Source of the DNA: an uncultured Spartobacteria bacterium
GTDB taxonomy: Bacteria > Verrucomicrobiota > Verrucomicrobiia > Chthoniobacterales > Chthoniobacteraceae
Assembly: GCA_903901425.1 (NCBI GenBank)
Contig: CAIURC010000063.1
Coordinates: 62,001 to 126,000, forward strand
Length of the DNA stretch: 64,000 nucleotides
Reading direction: 5' to 3'
The translations under genes and the position numbers were made by a program. The notes beneath the pieces were generated by a model. The model had not been told where the DNA came from and made no database searches. It worked only from the letters and a program-made list of their open reading frames with translations. Each line of letters opens with the position of its first letter. The first letter of the stretch is position 1. Below, one piece after another: positions 1 to 9,550 of this stretch.

Positions 1-7
1 CGCTCCT

Positions 8-1159
8 GTGGTCCGGATCGTGAATCTGATTCTGGGCCAGGCCCTCAAGGAAAAGGCGTCGGACATCCATCTTGAACCCTTCGAGGACCGGCTCAAGTTG
101 CGGTACCGGGTGGACGGGAACCTGGTGGAAGCGAGTTCCCCTCCCAAGGCGTTGCAGTTGCCCATAGCGTCCCGCATCAAGATTCTGGCGGGATTGGACA
201 TCTCCGAGAGGCGCCTGCCGCAGGACGGCCGGTTCAGGATGCGCGTGACGGGGCGGGAGGTGGATCTGCGCGTTTCGATTCTCCCCACGGTTTTCGGGGA
301 GAAAATCGTGATCCGGCTTCTGGACCGGGCAAGTTTAAGCGGGAGCATTGACCAGTTGGGAATGGACGCAGCGACCCTGAGCGTTTTTCGGCGGGCGGTG
401 GATGCGCCGCATGGGATGATTCTGATGACGGGCCCGACCGGTTCGGGCAAGACCACAACCCTGTACTCCGTCCTCAACGAGCTCAACCATCCCGAATACA
501 ACATCGTCACCGTCGAGGATCCGGTCGAGTACCAGCTGGCCGGCGTCAATCAGGTGGCTGCCAACCCCGGGATCGGGCTCGGGTTCGCCGATGCGCTCCG
601 GTCCATCCTCCGGCAGGACCCTGACATCGTCATGATCGGTGAAATCCGGGACCGTGAAACAGCCGACATTGCGGTGAAGGCGGCGCTGACCGGACACCAG
701 GTGTTATCCACCCTGCACACCAACGACGCTGCAGGCGCCATGACCCGACTCGATGACATGGGCATTGAGCCTTTCCTGATCGCGTCCTCGGTCATTCTGG
801 CCTGCGCCCAAAGGTTGGTGCGCCGGGTGTGCCCCAACTGCAGGGAGGAAATCACCCCGGGTTCGGAGTTGCGCGAAAAACTTGGCCTGCTGCCTGAGGA
901 CGGTTCGGTGTTCTTTCATGGCACTGGTTGTGCCCGATGCAAGGGAACGGGCTATGCCGGTCGGGCTGCCATTCTTGAGGTGTTGCCTGTGACAGAGGAA
1001 ATTCGCCGACTCATCATCCAGAGGGCATCTTCGGCAGTGATCAAGGAGGCGGCTGTCCACGGCGGAATGCGGACACTGCGCAGATCTGGTCTGGACAAGG
1101 CGGCGCAGGGGGTGACCAGTCTGGAGGAGGTTCTCCGGATCACCTCGGAGGATCATTAA
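8..1159 (+). CDS. Type II secretion/type IV pilus assembly ATPase (GspE/PilB family), 5' end outside window
   Basis: Translation contains Walker A GPTGSGKTTTLYS, Asp-box and His-box regions (GEIRDRETADIAVKAALTGHQVLSTLHTNDA) and the CxxC zinc site (CPNC...CARCKGTGYAGR). Frame is open to the window edge. Confidence 0.95.
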   Translation: MVRIVNLILGQALKEKASDIHLEPFEDRLKLRYRVDGNLVEASSPPKALQLPIASRIKILAGLDISERRLPQDGRFRMRVTGREVDLRVSILPTVFGEKIVIRLLDRASLSGSIDQLGMDAATLSVFRRAVDAPHGMILMTGPTGSGKTTTLYSVLNELNHPEYNIVTVEDPVEYQLAGVNQVAANPGIGLGFADALRSILRQDPDIVMIGEIRDRETADIAVKAALTGHQVLSTLHTNDAAGAMTRLDDMGIEPFLIASSVILACAQRLVRRVCPNCREEITPGSELREKLGLLPEDGSVFFHGTGCARCKGTGYAGRAAILEVLPVTEEIRRLIIQRASSAVIKEAAVHGGMRTLRRSGLDKAAQGVTSLEEVLRITSEDH

Positions 1160-1164
1160 GGCCG

Positions 1165-2559
1165 ATGAACACGTTTGATCTCCGCGGTCCGCTGCAGCTG
1201 CCTTTTTTCCTCAAGGGTGAGCCGGGCGAGCTTTTGAAGCAGACGCGGTCTCGCTGTCCGGTATGCGAGATTGGATTGCCAGCGGAAGTCTGGCGGGCGC
1301 GCAACCAAGTCTGGTTGCGGCGGCGTTGTCCCGAACATGGGGAACAGACCACCTGCATTGCCTCCGATGCCCGGTTTTACTGGGTGTCGCGGGGGAGCAG
1401 CAGCGGGGACTGCTGTGGCGGCAGCGCCTGCAGGGCTTCTGACGGCGGTGTGGCGGGTGTTCTTGGGGGAAATGCGGGGCTGGCCGGAGGCGACATGGAC
1501 CGGCTTTCCACCTGTGTGGCTCTGATTGAGGTGGTCAACTCCTGCAACCTCGCCTGCCCCACGTGTTACGCCGATTCTCCTGCCGGAGCGGGACGCGTGG
1601 ATGCGGTGCCAGTTGAAGAGTTGAAAACCCGGATTTCCGGGGTTCTGGAGCGAAAGGGCGAGATTGATATCCTGCAGTTATCCGGAGGCGAACCCACGTT
1701 GCACCCGGACCTTTCTGAGCTGCTGGACTGGCTGCGCGGCGAGTCCCGGATCAAATACGTTTTATTGAACACCAATGGGGTCCGGTTGGCGCGCGAGCCT
1801 GGTTTTGCGGAGCGTTTGATCCAATCCACCGAGCCGGGCCGTTTCCAGATCTACCTCCAGTACGATGGACCTCAGGAAGCGGGCCAGCGCACACTCCGGG
1901 GCGCAGACTTGCGCAGCCTCCGGGAAGGCTGTCTGGATGTCTGCGAACGACTCGGGATCCCGGTGACCCTGGCGATGACGGTGACCCGGGAGAATCTGGG
2001 CTGGATGTGGGCCGCGGTGGAGGCGGGTTTGAAGTGGAGGCGGGTCCGGGGAATCACCTTTCAGCCGGTGTTCGGGAGTGGCCGCGGGGGGATGGCGGCA
2101 CGAGAGGCGGCCTTGACGACGGCAGATGTGATATTGGGGTTGGTGGACCAGTCGGCGGGCATCCTGGGATTTGAGCATTTCACCCCGCTTCCCTGCGGGG
2201 ATCCAAATTGCGCGACGACCGGCTATCTTCTGAAGGTGGGAGACGGGGTGCGTTCAATCGGGGAGTGGGTCGATTTCCGGGCGTTGCAGGGTTTTCTGGC
2301 GGACCGGTTGCGGTACCAGGTGGAGGATCTGGCCCGGTGCGGCTGCGAGTCGGAACCGCTGGGCCAGGTGTTGAAGGAACTCGAATGGGATGCCAGCCAC
2401 ACGTTCCGGTTGCTGATCAAGCCGTTCATGGATGCCCGGAGTTGGGACGAGGACCGGATCGACCGCTGCTGCACCCATGTGATCCGGCCGGACGGCCGTC
2501 TGGACTCTTTCTGTCGCTATTATTCCGGATCAAATCCATCCCATGGAACCCGACCCTGA
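1165..2559 (+). CDS. Radical SAM protein of the tetraether-lipid-synthase-like (Tes/MJ0619-type) family
   Basis: N-terminal CPVCEIGLPAEV...RRCPEHGE, radical SAM CxxxCxxC in VVNSCNLACPTCYADS, LSGGEPTLHPDLSELLDWL, IYLQYDGPQE..LRGADL, and C-terminal FMDARSWDEDRIDRCCTHVIRPDGRLDSFCRYYSG, matching the Tes-family pattern as recalled. Confidence 0.8.
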   Translation: MNTFDLRGPLQLPFFLKGEPGELLKQTRSRCPVCEIGLPAEVWRARNQVWLRRRCPEHGEQTTCIASDARFYWVSRGSSSGDCCGGSACRASDGGVAGVLGGNAGLAGGDMDRLSTCVALIEVVNSCNLACPTCYADSPAGAGRVDAVPVEELKTRISGVLERKGEIDILQLSGGEPTLHPDLSELLDWLRGESRIKYVLLNTNGVRLAREPGFAERLIQSTEPGRFQIYLQYDGPQEAGQRTLRGADLRSLREGCLDVCERLGIPVTLAMTVTRENLGWMWAAVEAGLKWRRVRGITFQPVFGSGRGGMAAREAALTTADVILGLVDQSAGILGFEHFTPLPCGDPNCATTGYLLKVGDGVRSIGEWVDFRALQGFLADRLRYQVEDLARCGCESEPLGQVLKELEWDASHTFRLLIKPFMDARSWDEDRIDRCCTHVIRPDGRLDSFCRYYSGSNPSHGTRP

Positions 2560-2851
2560 GAACCCGAAAATTCCCGCAGGAAAACCCTTGGGCACGGCAT
2601 TGTGCCTGGCCTTTGCCCCCGCTGCCCTGTTTCTCGTTTGCTGCTTGGTCTTCCGATTTTTTCTTCAACAACCCCCGCATTTTCTCGGTGCGCCATTTTT
2701 CGTCATCGGGATTCTGGGGTTTGTGACGAGCCTTTTTGCAGGCATCCGCCTTTCACCTGACAGCCGGCTGGGTGGGGTTCTGCTCGGGCTGGGACTCTGG
2801 TTTGTGAACCTGGCTGTCTCGGTGTTCGGATGCGGCCTGATCTCCCGGTGA
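2543..2851 (+). CDS. Small hydrophobic membrane protein
   Basis: 102 aa ORF with about three hydrophobic segments. Overlaps the upstream radical SAM gene by 17 bp and the downstream Lgt-like gene by 22 bp. Confidence 0.7.
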   Translation: MEPDPENPKIPAGKPLGTALCLAFAPAALFLVCCLVFRFFLQQPPHFLGAPFFVIGILGFVTSLFAGIRLSPDSRLGGVLLGLGLWFVNLAVSVFGCGLISR

Positions 2852-3558
2852 ACTCGGACTCGGCCTACGGCTGGATCGTCCTTGGCTTGGTCTTGCTCGG
2901 GCTTTGGAAGTGGTCCCGCGCGGCTCGAGGCGATGTGCGTCTGCTTCAAATTTATCTCTGGGGAATCATCGGGGCGTTTCTCGGGGCAAAAGTGGTCTAT
3001 GGATTTGCCGAGGGCTGGTGGATACCCGATGCCGGCCGGGTCTGGCTCCACTGGGTAGCTGGGAAGTCCATCCTGGGCGGACTGCTTGGGGGCTGGCTGG
3101 GAGTCGAGTGTGCCAAGCGTGCCACGGGTTTTACCGCACCCACGGGAGACCGGTTTGCGGTCATGGTCGCAGGCAGCACGTGCGTGGGGCGTGTGGGGTG
3201 TATGCTGCACGGGTGCTGTCTCGGCGTGCCGATGCAACGGTGCGCCTGGAGCGTGACCGATGCCTGCGGGATTGACCGATGGCCTGCTGCCGCCGCTGAA
3301 CTGGCATTCACTGGAGTCTGCTCGCTTCTGCTGCTGGTAATCCGGAACAGCGGGCATTTCCGGAACCAGCTTTTTCACCTTTACCTCATTGGATACGGTC
3401 TTTTCAGGGCATGGCACGAGACACTCCGGGACACGCCGCGGTGGGGGGGCGGCGTCAGCGGATACCAGATGGTGGCACTGTTCATGGCTGGGCTTGCAGC
3501 CGCAGCTTATGCGTTGCGAGCCCGGGGACAGGCGGCGGATTCCGAGGCCGGCGGTTGA
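2830..3558 (+). CDS. Prolipoprotein diacylglyceryl transferase (Lgt)-family membrane protein, divergent paralogue
   Basis: Multi-TM protein with SILGGLLGGWLGVE and the Lgt-like GRVGCMLHGCCLGVP signature, plus YLIGYGLFRAWHETLRD near the C-terminus. Confidence 0.8.
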   Translation: MRPDLPVNSDSAYGWIVLGLVLLGLWKWSRAARGDVRLLQIYLWGIIGAFLGAKVVYGFAEGWWIPDAGRVWLHWVAGKSILGGLLGGWLGVECAKRATGFTAPTGDRFAVMVAGSTCVGRVGCMLHGCCLGVPMQRCAWSVTDACGIDRWPAAAAELAFTGVCSLLLLVIRNSGHFRNQLFHLYLIGYGLFRAWHETLRDTPRWGGGVSGYQMVALFMAGLAAAAYALRARGQAADSEAGG

Positions 3559-3652
3559 CCGGTTTTGAGGAGGGTTCACGGCGGACCGGATCCTCCAGTT
3601 GGCAGATGCCGGTGTCTGGCGGAGTGCTGCGGATGGGGTAGATTGTAGGACC

Positions 3653-5995
3653 ATGGAAAAAAAGGGTCAGTCCGACGAGGGGGCGGGCGAGTGGGTTTAC
3701 CGGGTGGACGGGATGCGCTGTGCTTCTTGCGTGGGCAACGTGGAACGGGTGGTCGGTTCGGTCCGGGGTGTGGAGCGTGTGGCGGTGGATTTGCTCGGGG
3801 GAACCGTCCGGGTGCGTCCCGGTGCGGAAACGGATCCCGGCGCAGTGGCGGACGCTCTGGCCCGGGCCGGGTATGGTGCGGAGCGGGTCTTTGGGGATCC
3901 ATGGCAGGATCGGGAGGCTTTGGAGGAGACGGCCGCTGCGCGGCGGGCATTTTTCCGGGCGGGGCTTCTGGCGTTGCCACTTTTGATTTGTGAACTTGGG
4001 ATGCACTTCCTGCCCGCAGTCCATCATGGATTGCGGGAGGTTCCCGGTTTGCCGTGGGTGCTTTTGGCGCTTTCCACTGGGATCCATGTGGGGCCCGGCC
4101 GCCAGTTTTATATTCAGGGCTGGGCAGCCTTTCGGAGGAGGGTTCCTGACATGAATTCCCTGGTGCTGCTCGGAGCCGGTGCCGCCTATCTTCAGGCATG
4201 GGCGGTCCTCCTTCTGCCAGGCATGAAACACGGCATGCTGGCAGGCGCGGGGGACAGCTCCGGGATTGTGGTTACGCTCGTTCTTCTGGGGCGCTGGATG
4301 GAGGGTGTGGCACGTGGAAAAACCGGGGATGCGGTCCGAAGTTTGCTGGAACTCCAGCCGAAGACGGCCCTCGTCAGGCGGGCGGGTGTTTTTGAAGTGG
4401 TGAATGCCGCCAGTTTACGGGTCGGGGACGAGTTTCTGGTCCGACCCGGAGAACGGTTTCCCGTGGATGGCGAGGTGTTGGAGGGGGTGTCGTCGATGGA
4501 TCGAAGTCTGGTGACCGGTGAGTCGGAGCCGGTTGTGTGTGTGCCTGGTGTCCGGGTCTTGGGCGGGGCGTTGAACGGTCATGGCGGGGTGGTTTGCCGG
4601 GCAACTCAGGTGGGTGGCGCCACAACACTGGCGCGGATTGCGGACATGGTCCGGCGTGCCCGGAGCACCAGACTCCCGGTGGAGGCGATGGTCGATCGGG
4701 TGACGGCGGTGTTTGTTCCCATGGTGCTCGGGATTGCTGGAGCCTCATTTCTGGGGTGGCTGTGGTCCGGGAGCGGTTTGGGTGTGGCATGGACACACGC
4801 GGCCTCGGTGATGATTGTCGCCTGTCCCTGCGCCATGGGATTGGCAGTGCCAACCTCGGTGCTGGTGGCTTCGGGGCGCGCGGCCCGGCTCGGCATCCTG
4901 TTCCGCAAGGGAGAAGCGTTGCAGCGCTTGGCAGGCATCCGTGTCCTGCTTTTCGACAAGACGGGCACGCTGACCTCTGGACATTTTCAGGTGGTGGATG
5001 TTTTGCCCGGCCCAAGTGTGGCTGGGGATTGGCTTCTGCGGTGCGCGGCATCGGTGGAAGCATTCTCGGAACACCCTGTGGCCGGGGCCTTGGTTCGGGC
5101 AGCCGCAGAACGCGGGCTTGAGCCGGGTAAGATCTCGGATTTCCAAGCCGTACCCGGGCGTGGTGTCAGTGGATGCTGGGCGGAGGATAGGCAGGAAGGA
5201 GTGCTGGCCGGCAGCATGGCTTTCATGAGGGATTCGGGAGTTTCGGGCACGGAGGGTACAGAAAGTGCGGCAGGTGCGGAGGCACCTTTGACGGAGGTGC
5301 ATGTGGCAATTGGTAGACGGTACCTTGGCCGGATCCGAGTCGGAGATGAGATTCGAGCGTCGGCACGGGATGCGGTGCGGGCGCTTGAGGCGATGGGGAT
5401 CCGGGTGGCGATGGTCACCGGAGACCGCCTTCAGAGCGCGGGGGCGGTGGCTCGAGCGCTGGGTATTAGGGAGGTGCGCGCGGAACTGGATCCGGGTGCG
5501 AAGATGCGGGAGGTGCGGGCATTTGGTGGAAGCGGGCCGGTGGGATTTGTCGGGGACGGGATCAACGATGCGCCTGCGTTGGTGGCGGCGGATGTGGGGA
5601 TTGCCATGGGCGGGGGCACGGATGTGGCGGCTGAGAGTGCGGGTGTGGTCTTGGTTGGCGGTGATTTGCGGCGGTTGCCGGATGCAGTTCGGTTGTCCCG
5701 GGCAACTGTGCGCAACCTGAGGGAGAACTTGGGCTGGGCGTTCGGATACAACGCGCTGTTGATCCCACTGGCTGCTGGCGTTTTTGAGCCGGTATGTGGC
5801 CTGAAATTGACTCCGGAGTTTTCAGGTCTGGCCATGGCGTTTTCGAGTGTCAGCGTGTTGCTGAACGCTCTTCGGTTGCGCAGGTTCCGGGCAGTTTTTC
5901 CGGAAGATGGGCGGACGGCGAAGGACAAAAACGGTTCTCCCCAAACGGATGGGGAAGCTATAAAGAGGGGCGATGAGCGGGTGCAGTCATCCTGA
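3653..5995 (+). CDS. copA: Copper-translocating P1B-type ATPase
   Basis: N-terminal HMA domain GMRCASCVGNVERV, CPC motif VACPCAMGLAVPTS, DKTGTLTSG, SEHPVAGA, GDGINDAPAL. ATG at 3653 inside the longer ORF 3599..5995. Confidence 0.95.
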   Translation: MEKKGQSDEGAGEWVYRVDGMRCASCVGNVERVVGSVRGVERVAVDLLGGTVRVRPGAETDPGAVADALARAGYGAERVFGDPWQDREALEETAAARRAFFRAGLLALPLLICELGMHFLPAVHHGLREVPGLPWVLLALSTGIHVGPGRQFYIQGWAAFRRRVPDMNSLVLLGAGAAYLQAWAVLLLPGMKHGMLAGAGDSSGIVVTLVLLGRWMEGVARGKTGDAVRSLLELQPKTALVRRAGVFEVVNAASLRVGDEFLVRPGERFPVDGEVLEGVSSMDRSLVTGESEPVVCVPGVRVLGGALNGHGGVVCRATQVGGATTLARIADMVRRARSTRLPVEAMVDRVTAVFVPMVLGIAGASFLGWLWSGSGLGVAWTHAASVMIVACPCAMGLAVPTSVLVASGRAARLGILFRKGEALQRLAGIRVLLFDKTGTLTSGHFQVVDVLPGPSVAGDWLLRCAASVEAFSEHPVAGALVRAAAERGLEPGKISDFQAVPGRGVSGCWAEDRQEGVLAGSMAFMRDSGVSGTEGTESAAGAEAPLTEVHVAIGRRYLGRIRVGDEIRASARDAVRALEAMGIRVAMVTGDRLQSAGAVARALGIREVRAELDPGAKMREVRAFGGSGPVGFVGDGINDAPALVAADVGIAMGGGTDVAAESAGVVLVGGDLRRLPDAVRLSRATVRNLRENLGWAFGYNALLIPLAAGVFEPVCGLKLTPEFSGLAMAFSSVSVLLNALRLRRFRAVFPEDGRTAKDKNGSPQTDGEAIKRGDERVQSS

Positions 5996-6518
5996 AAATA
6001 TCAAGCCGGACCTTCTGCTGGAGGCGGCGGTTCAGGTGCTCCGGGAGCACCAGCACCGGGTGACGGTGCCGCGGCGCGCGATTCTTTCCGTATTGGTCCG
6101 GGAACACGGGCCATTCACCGCGGACGAGATCCACCGGCGGGTCGGGGGCGAAGTGTGCGATCTGGTGACGGTGTACCGGTGTCTTGGTGCGATGGAGGAG
6201 ATTGGACTGGTGCGCCGGTGCGATTTTGGCGACGGCTCCTACCGGTACGAGGTGAGCGTGGGTGGCGAGCACCACCACCACATCATCTGCCGGTCCTGTC
6301 ACTCTGTGGAAACTCTGGACCGTTGCATGGCAGAGGAGCTCGAAAGGCTCGCCCGAAGAATGGGGTACGTGGCGGTTTCGCACACGCTTGAAGTGTTTGG
6401 GGTCTGCACAAAATGTCAGCAGACCGCCTCCCAAGACGGACCCGCCACCCGAAGCGGGGTGGTTGTGGAACGGCTCCCCGGAGGATGTTGCCCGCCACCC
6501 AAGCAGCGTTCCCGGTAG
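5973..6518 (+). CDS. Fur-family transcriptional regulator
   Basis: Winged-helix HGPFTADEIHRRVGGEVCDLVTVYRCLGAMEEIGLVRR, metal-site stretch GGEHHHHIICRSCHSVETLD and C-terminal CTKC. Overlaps the copA end by 23 bp. Confidence 0.9.
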   Translation: MSGCSHPENIKPDLLLEAAVQVLREHQHRVTVPRRAILSVLVREHGPFTADEIHRRVGGEVCDLVTVYRCLGAMEEIGLVRRCDFGDGSYRYEVSVGGEHHHHIICRSCHSVETLDRCMAEELERLARRMGYVAVSHTLEVFGVCTKCQQTASQDGPATRSGVVVERLPGGCCPPPKQRSR

Positions 6519-6548
6519 CGTCCCATCGGTCGGGGCAGTTTCCAGATT

Positions 6549-7682
6549 TCAGTCTCCCTCGGCTCGGAACGGAACCAGCGGCACGGGAGTCGAGGGTACG
6601 GCGGCTGCTGCGGAACGTTTCTCTGCCAAAAGGAGCGTCGACTGCGGGGCCTGCCATCGGTAACCGAACCCGAAAGGAAGCGGGGCGAGATACACCCTCC
6701 GGTACAGCGATTCAAGCTCGGGTTGGTGGAATTGTTTGAAAAGTTCAATCGGTCCTGGATACGCCCCCAGTGCGCGGATCTGCCACGTCTCAGCGTCAAA
6801 GTAACGCAGAGGAATCCCGGAGTCGTCTTCCAGAATACGCTCCGCGTTCTGGAGAAGAAACTTCCGAACGGTGGAGAAATCCTCGGTATGCATGAGGTAG
6901 GAAGCGGATTTGACGAGCGCATCCGCAGGGCCAAGTGTCGCGCACCATTTCAAAAACCCGCTCCGCTCGACGGGCCCGCTGGAAAGGTCAGTGGAAAAAT
7001 AAAACAGGGTTTGCTCCGGGCTCGGCCCTCCTTCGGAGGAGCGTTGGAACCGGATTTCTACCCCATGAAAGGGGGGCGCGGATTTTCGGAGGGTGCCGTC
7101 TTTCTGGAGTCCAACGGGTTCAATGGACTGGATGCTGCAACCGTGGCGGGCGAGGAACAGGCAGAGAATCGGAAGTGTGCCCCGGAACGACGAGGCCTCG
7201 AAGTCGGTCCGCATGTTTTTGGTGATGAAAAAACTCCAGCTCAGGACCGAGCTCAGGGACTGGCGGAGTTGTCGCAGCCCGGCGGACCGCTGGGCGTCGT
7301 TCAGTGAGGCGATGTCCGGAAGCGTCCCCACGGGTTCGATCCCGCAGAGCACGTAGGTGGGGGCTTCCGGGAAGAAGGCGTGCGCGTAAAGGATGTCGGG
7401 GCCGCTGAAAAAATAGAGGAGCGGCCTGGCGGGGTCCGAGGGGAGAAGGGGGGGGCGCCAGGACCGAATCGGGCCCAGTTGCCGCTTTTCCAACTGGCTC
7501 CATGCGGCATCAAGTTCTGAGGAATGCGCGGTCCAGTCGGCCTGAGTGCACAGCGGGGCAAGCGCAGGGTCGCCGGTCGAAAGTCCTGCAATGAATCGGG
7601 CGATTTCATCCGGGGGGGAGGCCATCAACCGGGACGCAACGAGCAGAAGGCAGGCGAACCACCATGCGGGAAGAGTCGGCAT
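6549..7682 (-). CDS. Hypothetical exported protein
   Basis: 377 aa ORF with signal-peptide-like N-terminus MPTLPAWWFACLLLVASRLMA; no family recognised. Confidence 0.65.
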   Translation of the reverse strand: MPTLPAWWFACLLLVASRLMASPPDEIARFIAGLSTGDPALAPLCTQADWTAHSSELDAAWSQLEKRQLGPIRSWRPPLLPSDPARPLLYFFSGPDILYAHAFFPEAPTYVLCGIEPVGTLPDIASLNDAQRSAGLRQLRQSLSSVLSWSFFITKNMRTDFEASSFRGTLPILCLFLARHGCSIQSIEPVGLQKDGTLRKSAPPFHGVEIRFQRSSEGGPSPEQTLFYFSTDLSSGPVERSGFLKWCATLGPADALVKSASYLMHTEDFSTVRKFLLQNAERILEDDSGIPLRYFDAETWQIRALGAYPGPIELFKQFHQPELESLYRRVYLAPLPFGFGYRWQAPQSTLLLAEKRSAAAAVPSTPVPLVPFRAEGD

Positions 7683-7741
7683 GGCTTGTTTCTGTACAAT
7701 AAAGCACCGGAAATCCAGCGCGGCCCGTTCCCGAAGTGGGG

Positions 7742-8641
7742 TCAGGGCGTGCCCAGCGCCTTTTGGATGGATTCCGCAACGCGGAGCCCGAGAAACTCAT
7801 ATCCGGCCGGATTGAAATGCACGTCGTTGGGGTTCTGCAATTCCGCTAGGTGCGGGGTGATTGCGGTGAACAAGTCGTCCACGGGCAATTGGTGTTTCTT
7901 GGCCAGTTCGGCGGCAGCGGCGTTGCGCTCTACAATCGATGCAGCAAACTGCTTTTTAGCCGGATCTTCGGGGATGGGCGTTGTCGTGGCCCAGACGACA
8001 TGACGGGCCCGTTTCTTCAGACGTTCAATGATGGATTCCAACCGGCTCTGGTAGTCTGGCAACGGCGTTGCGCGGTCGTGGATCCCGAAGTTGAAATGGA
8101 TGACGTCCCACTGGCCTTCCCCCAGCCAGATATCCAGTTTCTGGACGCCCGCAGCGGTCGGGCCGCAGTTGGCCGGGGCCCGGTGCACATTCGCTTTTCC
8201 TTCAAGTGCCTTGCGAGTTGCCTGCGTGTACCCCCGGGAAACCGAGTCACCAATCAGAAGCACACGCGGCAGCTTCGGGTCGTCTTTAACAAAGTCCCAG
8301 GCGGTAGAACGTCCCGCCACCTTGTCGGATTTGTGAATGGGCAGGTAGAAGCCGCCCAAGTTTTCCTGCAGGACCTTTTCCCACTGCTGCTCTTCAGGGG
8401 AAAGCTTTGAGACGAGTGCGGAATAGGCCTCCGAAACGCGTTTTTCGGCCTCCAGTTTTTTCGCTGCGGCCTGTTGTGCTGCGGCTTCAGCGGCGTTGGT
8501 CGGTTCTCCTTTTCGCGCATCTTCAGCGGCACGCAGCGGGAGCATCGGGGCTAGGAGTTGGGTGGAAAAAAGCAGCAGAGTGGCAGGGCGCAACAGGGAG
8601 TGGGGCATGGTTTTGGGGGGTGATTCACCCTCAGGCTGCAC
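7742..8641 (-). CDS. SGNH/GDSL-type hydrolase, exported
   Basis: VLLIGDSVSRGYT (GDS block), HFNFGIHD, and C-terminal DVHFNPAGYEFLG (DxxH-type) motifs. Confidence 0.85.
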   Translation of the reverse strand: MQPEGESPPKTMPHSLLRPATLLLFSTQLLAPMLPLRAAEDARKGEPTNAAEAAAQQAAAKKLEAEKRVSEAYSALVSKLSPEEQQWEKVLQENLGGFYLPIHKSDKVAGRSTAWDFVKDDPKLPRVLLIGDSVSRGYTQATRKALEGKANVHRAPANCGPTAAGVQKLDIWLGEGQWDVIHFNFGIHDRATPLPDYQSRLESIIERLKKRARHVVWATTTPIPEDPAKKQFAASIVERNAAAAELAKKHQLPVDDLFTAITPHLAELQNPNDVHFNPAGYEFLGLRVAESIQKALGTP

Positions 8642-8824
8642 ACATTGAAAGCCATCCGCGATTCAAAAATTCCCCGGCCTCCGTGTCCACGTGATGCCCC
8701 GCGATTCAGGGGGTGAGGGTGGGGGGCGGGACATCCGCACCACGAAATACCTCAGATCCAGCCCGACACAGTGCAATTGAGTTGACGACAGCGCGGTGGT
8801 TCGGGAAGGGTCGCAAGGGTTCCG

Positions 8825-9217
8825 ATGGTTGCACTTTTCCGCCAAACTTTCCTCGTCCTCTGCGCCTGTTTGCTGGGTGGCACCCACTGGGCGGTGTTGC
8901 AGGTGGCGGCATGGACCAGCATGGCCATCGATTCCGCAGGGCGCGGTCCGGGAGTCTGGGGGGCGCGGGTGGGTGAGATTGTTTCAGGCCAAAGGCCTTG
9001 TCACCTCTGTCATGCGATTGATGCCGGTCGGAGGCAGGAACAGGGGGACGACCGGAATGCCCCTGCCGCTGTCAAAATTGTGGCGGCCAAATACTGTGTC
9101 CCCGACCAAGCCCCTGTGCCCACTGAGCCCGAGCAGGGTTTGGTGAAATGGTTTTCTGCGAATCTGTGTGCTGTGAGTCGTGTTCTGACTCCGCCGACTC
9201 CACCGCCTCGGGCCTGA
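8825..9217 (+). CDS. Small exported CxxC protein upstream of a TonB receptor
   Basis: 130 aa ORF with N-terminal hydrophobic segment FRQTFLVLCACLLGG, then QVAAWTSMAID...GQRPCHLCHAI. Same strand as the following TonB receptor. Confidence 0.55.
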   Translation: MVALFRQTFLVLCACLLGGTHWAVLQVAAWTSMAIDSAGRGPGVWGARVGEIVSGQRPCHLCHAIDAGRRQEQGDDRNAPAAVKIVAAKYCVPDQAPVPTEPEQGLVKWFSANLCAVSRVLTPPTPPPRA

Positions 9218-9550
9218 GGTTCATGGGCGTTTTCTCTGGGAGCCCGTCCTCCGGTGTTTTATCCGGGGGATCCGAGGCCCGGACTCTCAAATAAACGTCC
9301 TTCAAGGCAGCAGGAGCGCGCCGTCCCCGGTGTGGGATGTGGTTGGTGAAAACGGGGTGCGCGTTGGATCGGGATGAGCCGGGATTGTTCAGTTCCGGGT
9401 CAGTCTGGGGAACCGATCTATGAACGGCTCACGGGCCGGATTCAAATGCTGCTGCTGTTTGCATGGAATGGATTCCGCAAACAGGTCCCCGGAGTTCACG
9501 CCGCCTGGCCGGGCGGCATTCTCCACTGAAACGCTCTTCGATTTGAACCG

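Noticed and set aside
9218-9550. Possible riboswitch upstream of the TonB receptor
   Set aside because: Looked for cobalamin-riboswitch-like conserved boxes by eye and did not find them; no convincing structure.
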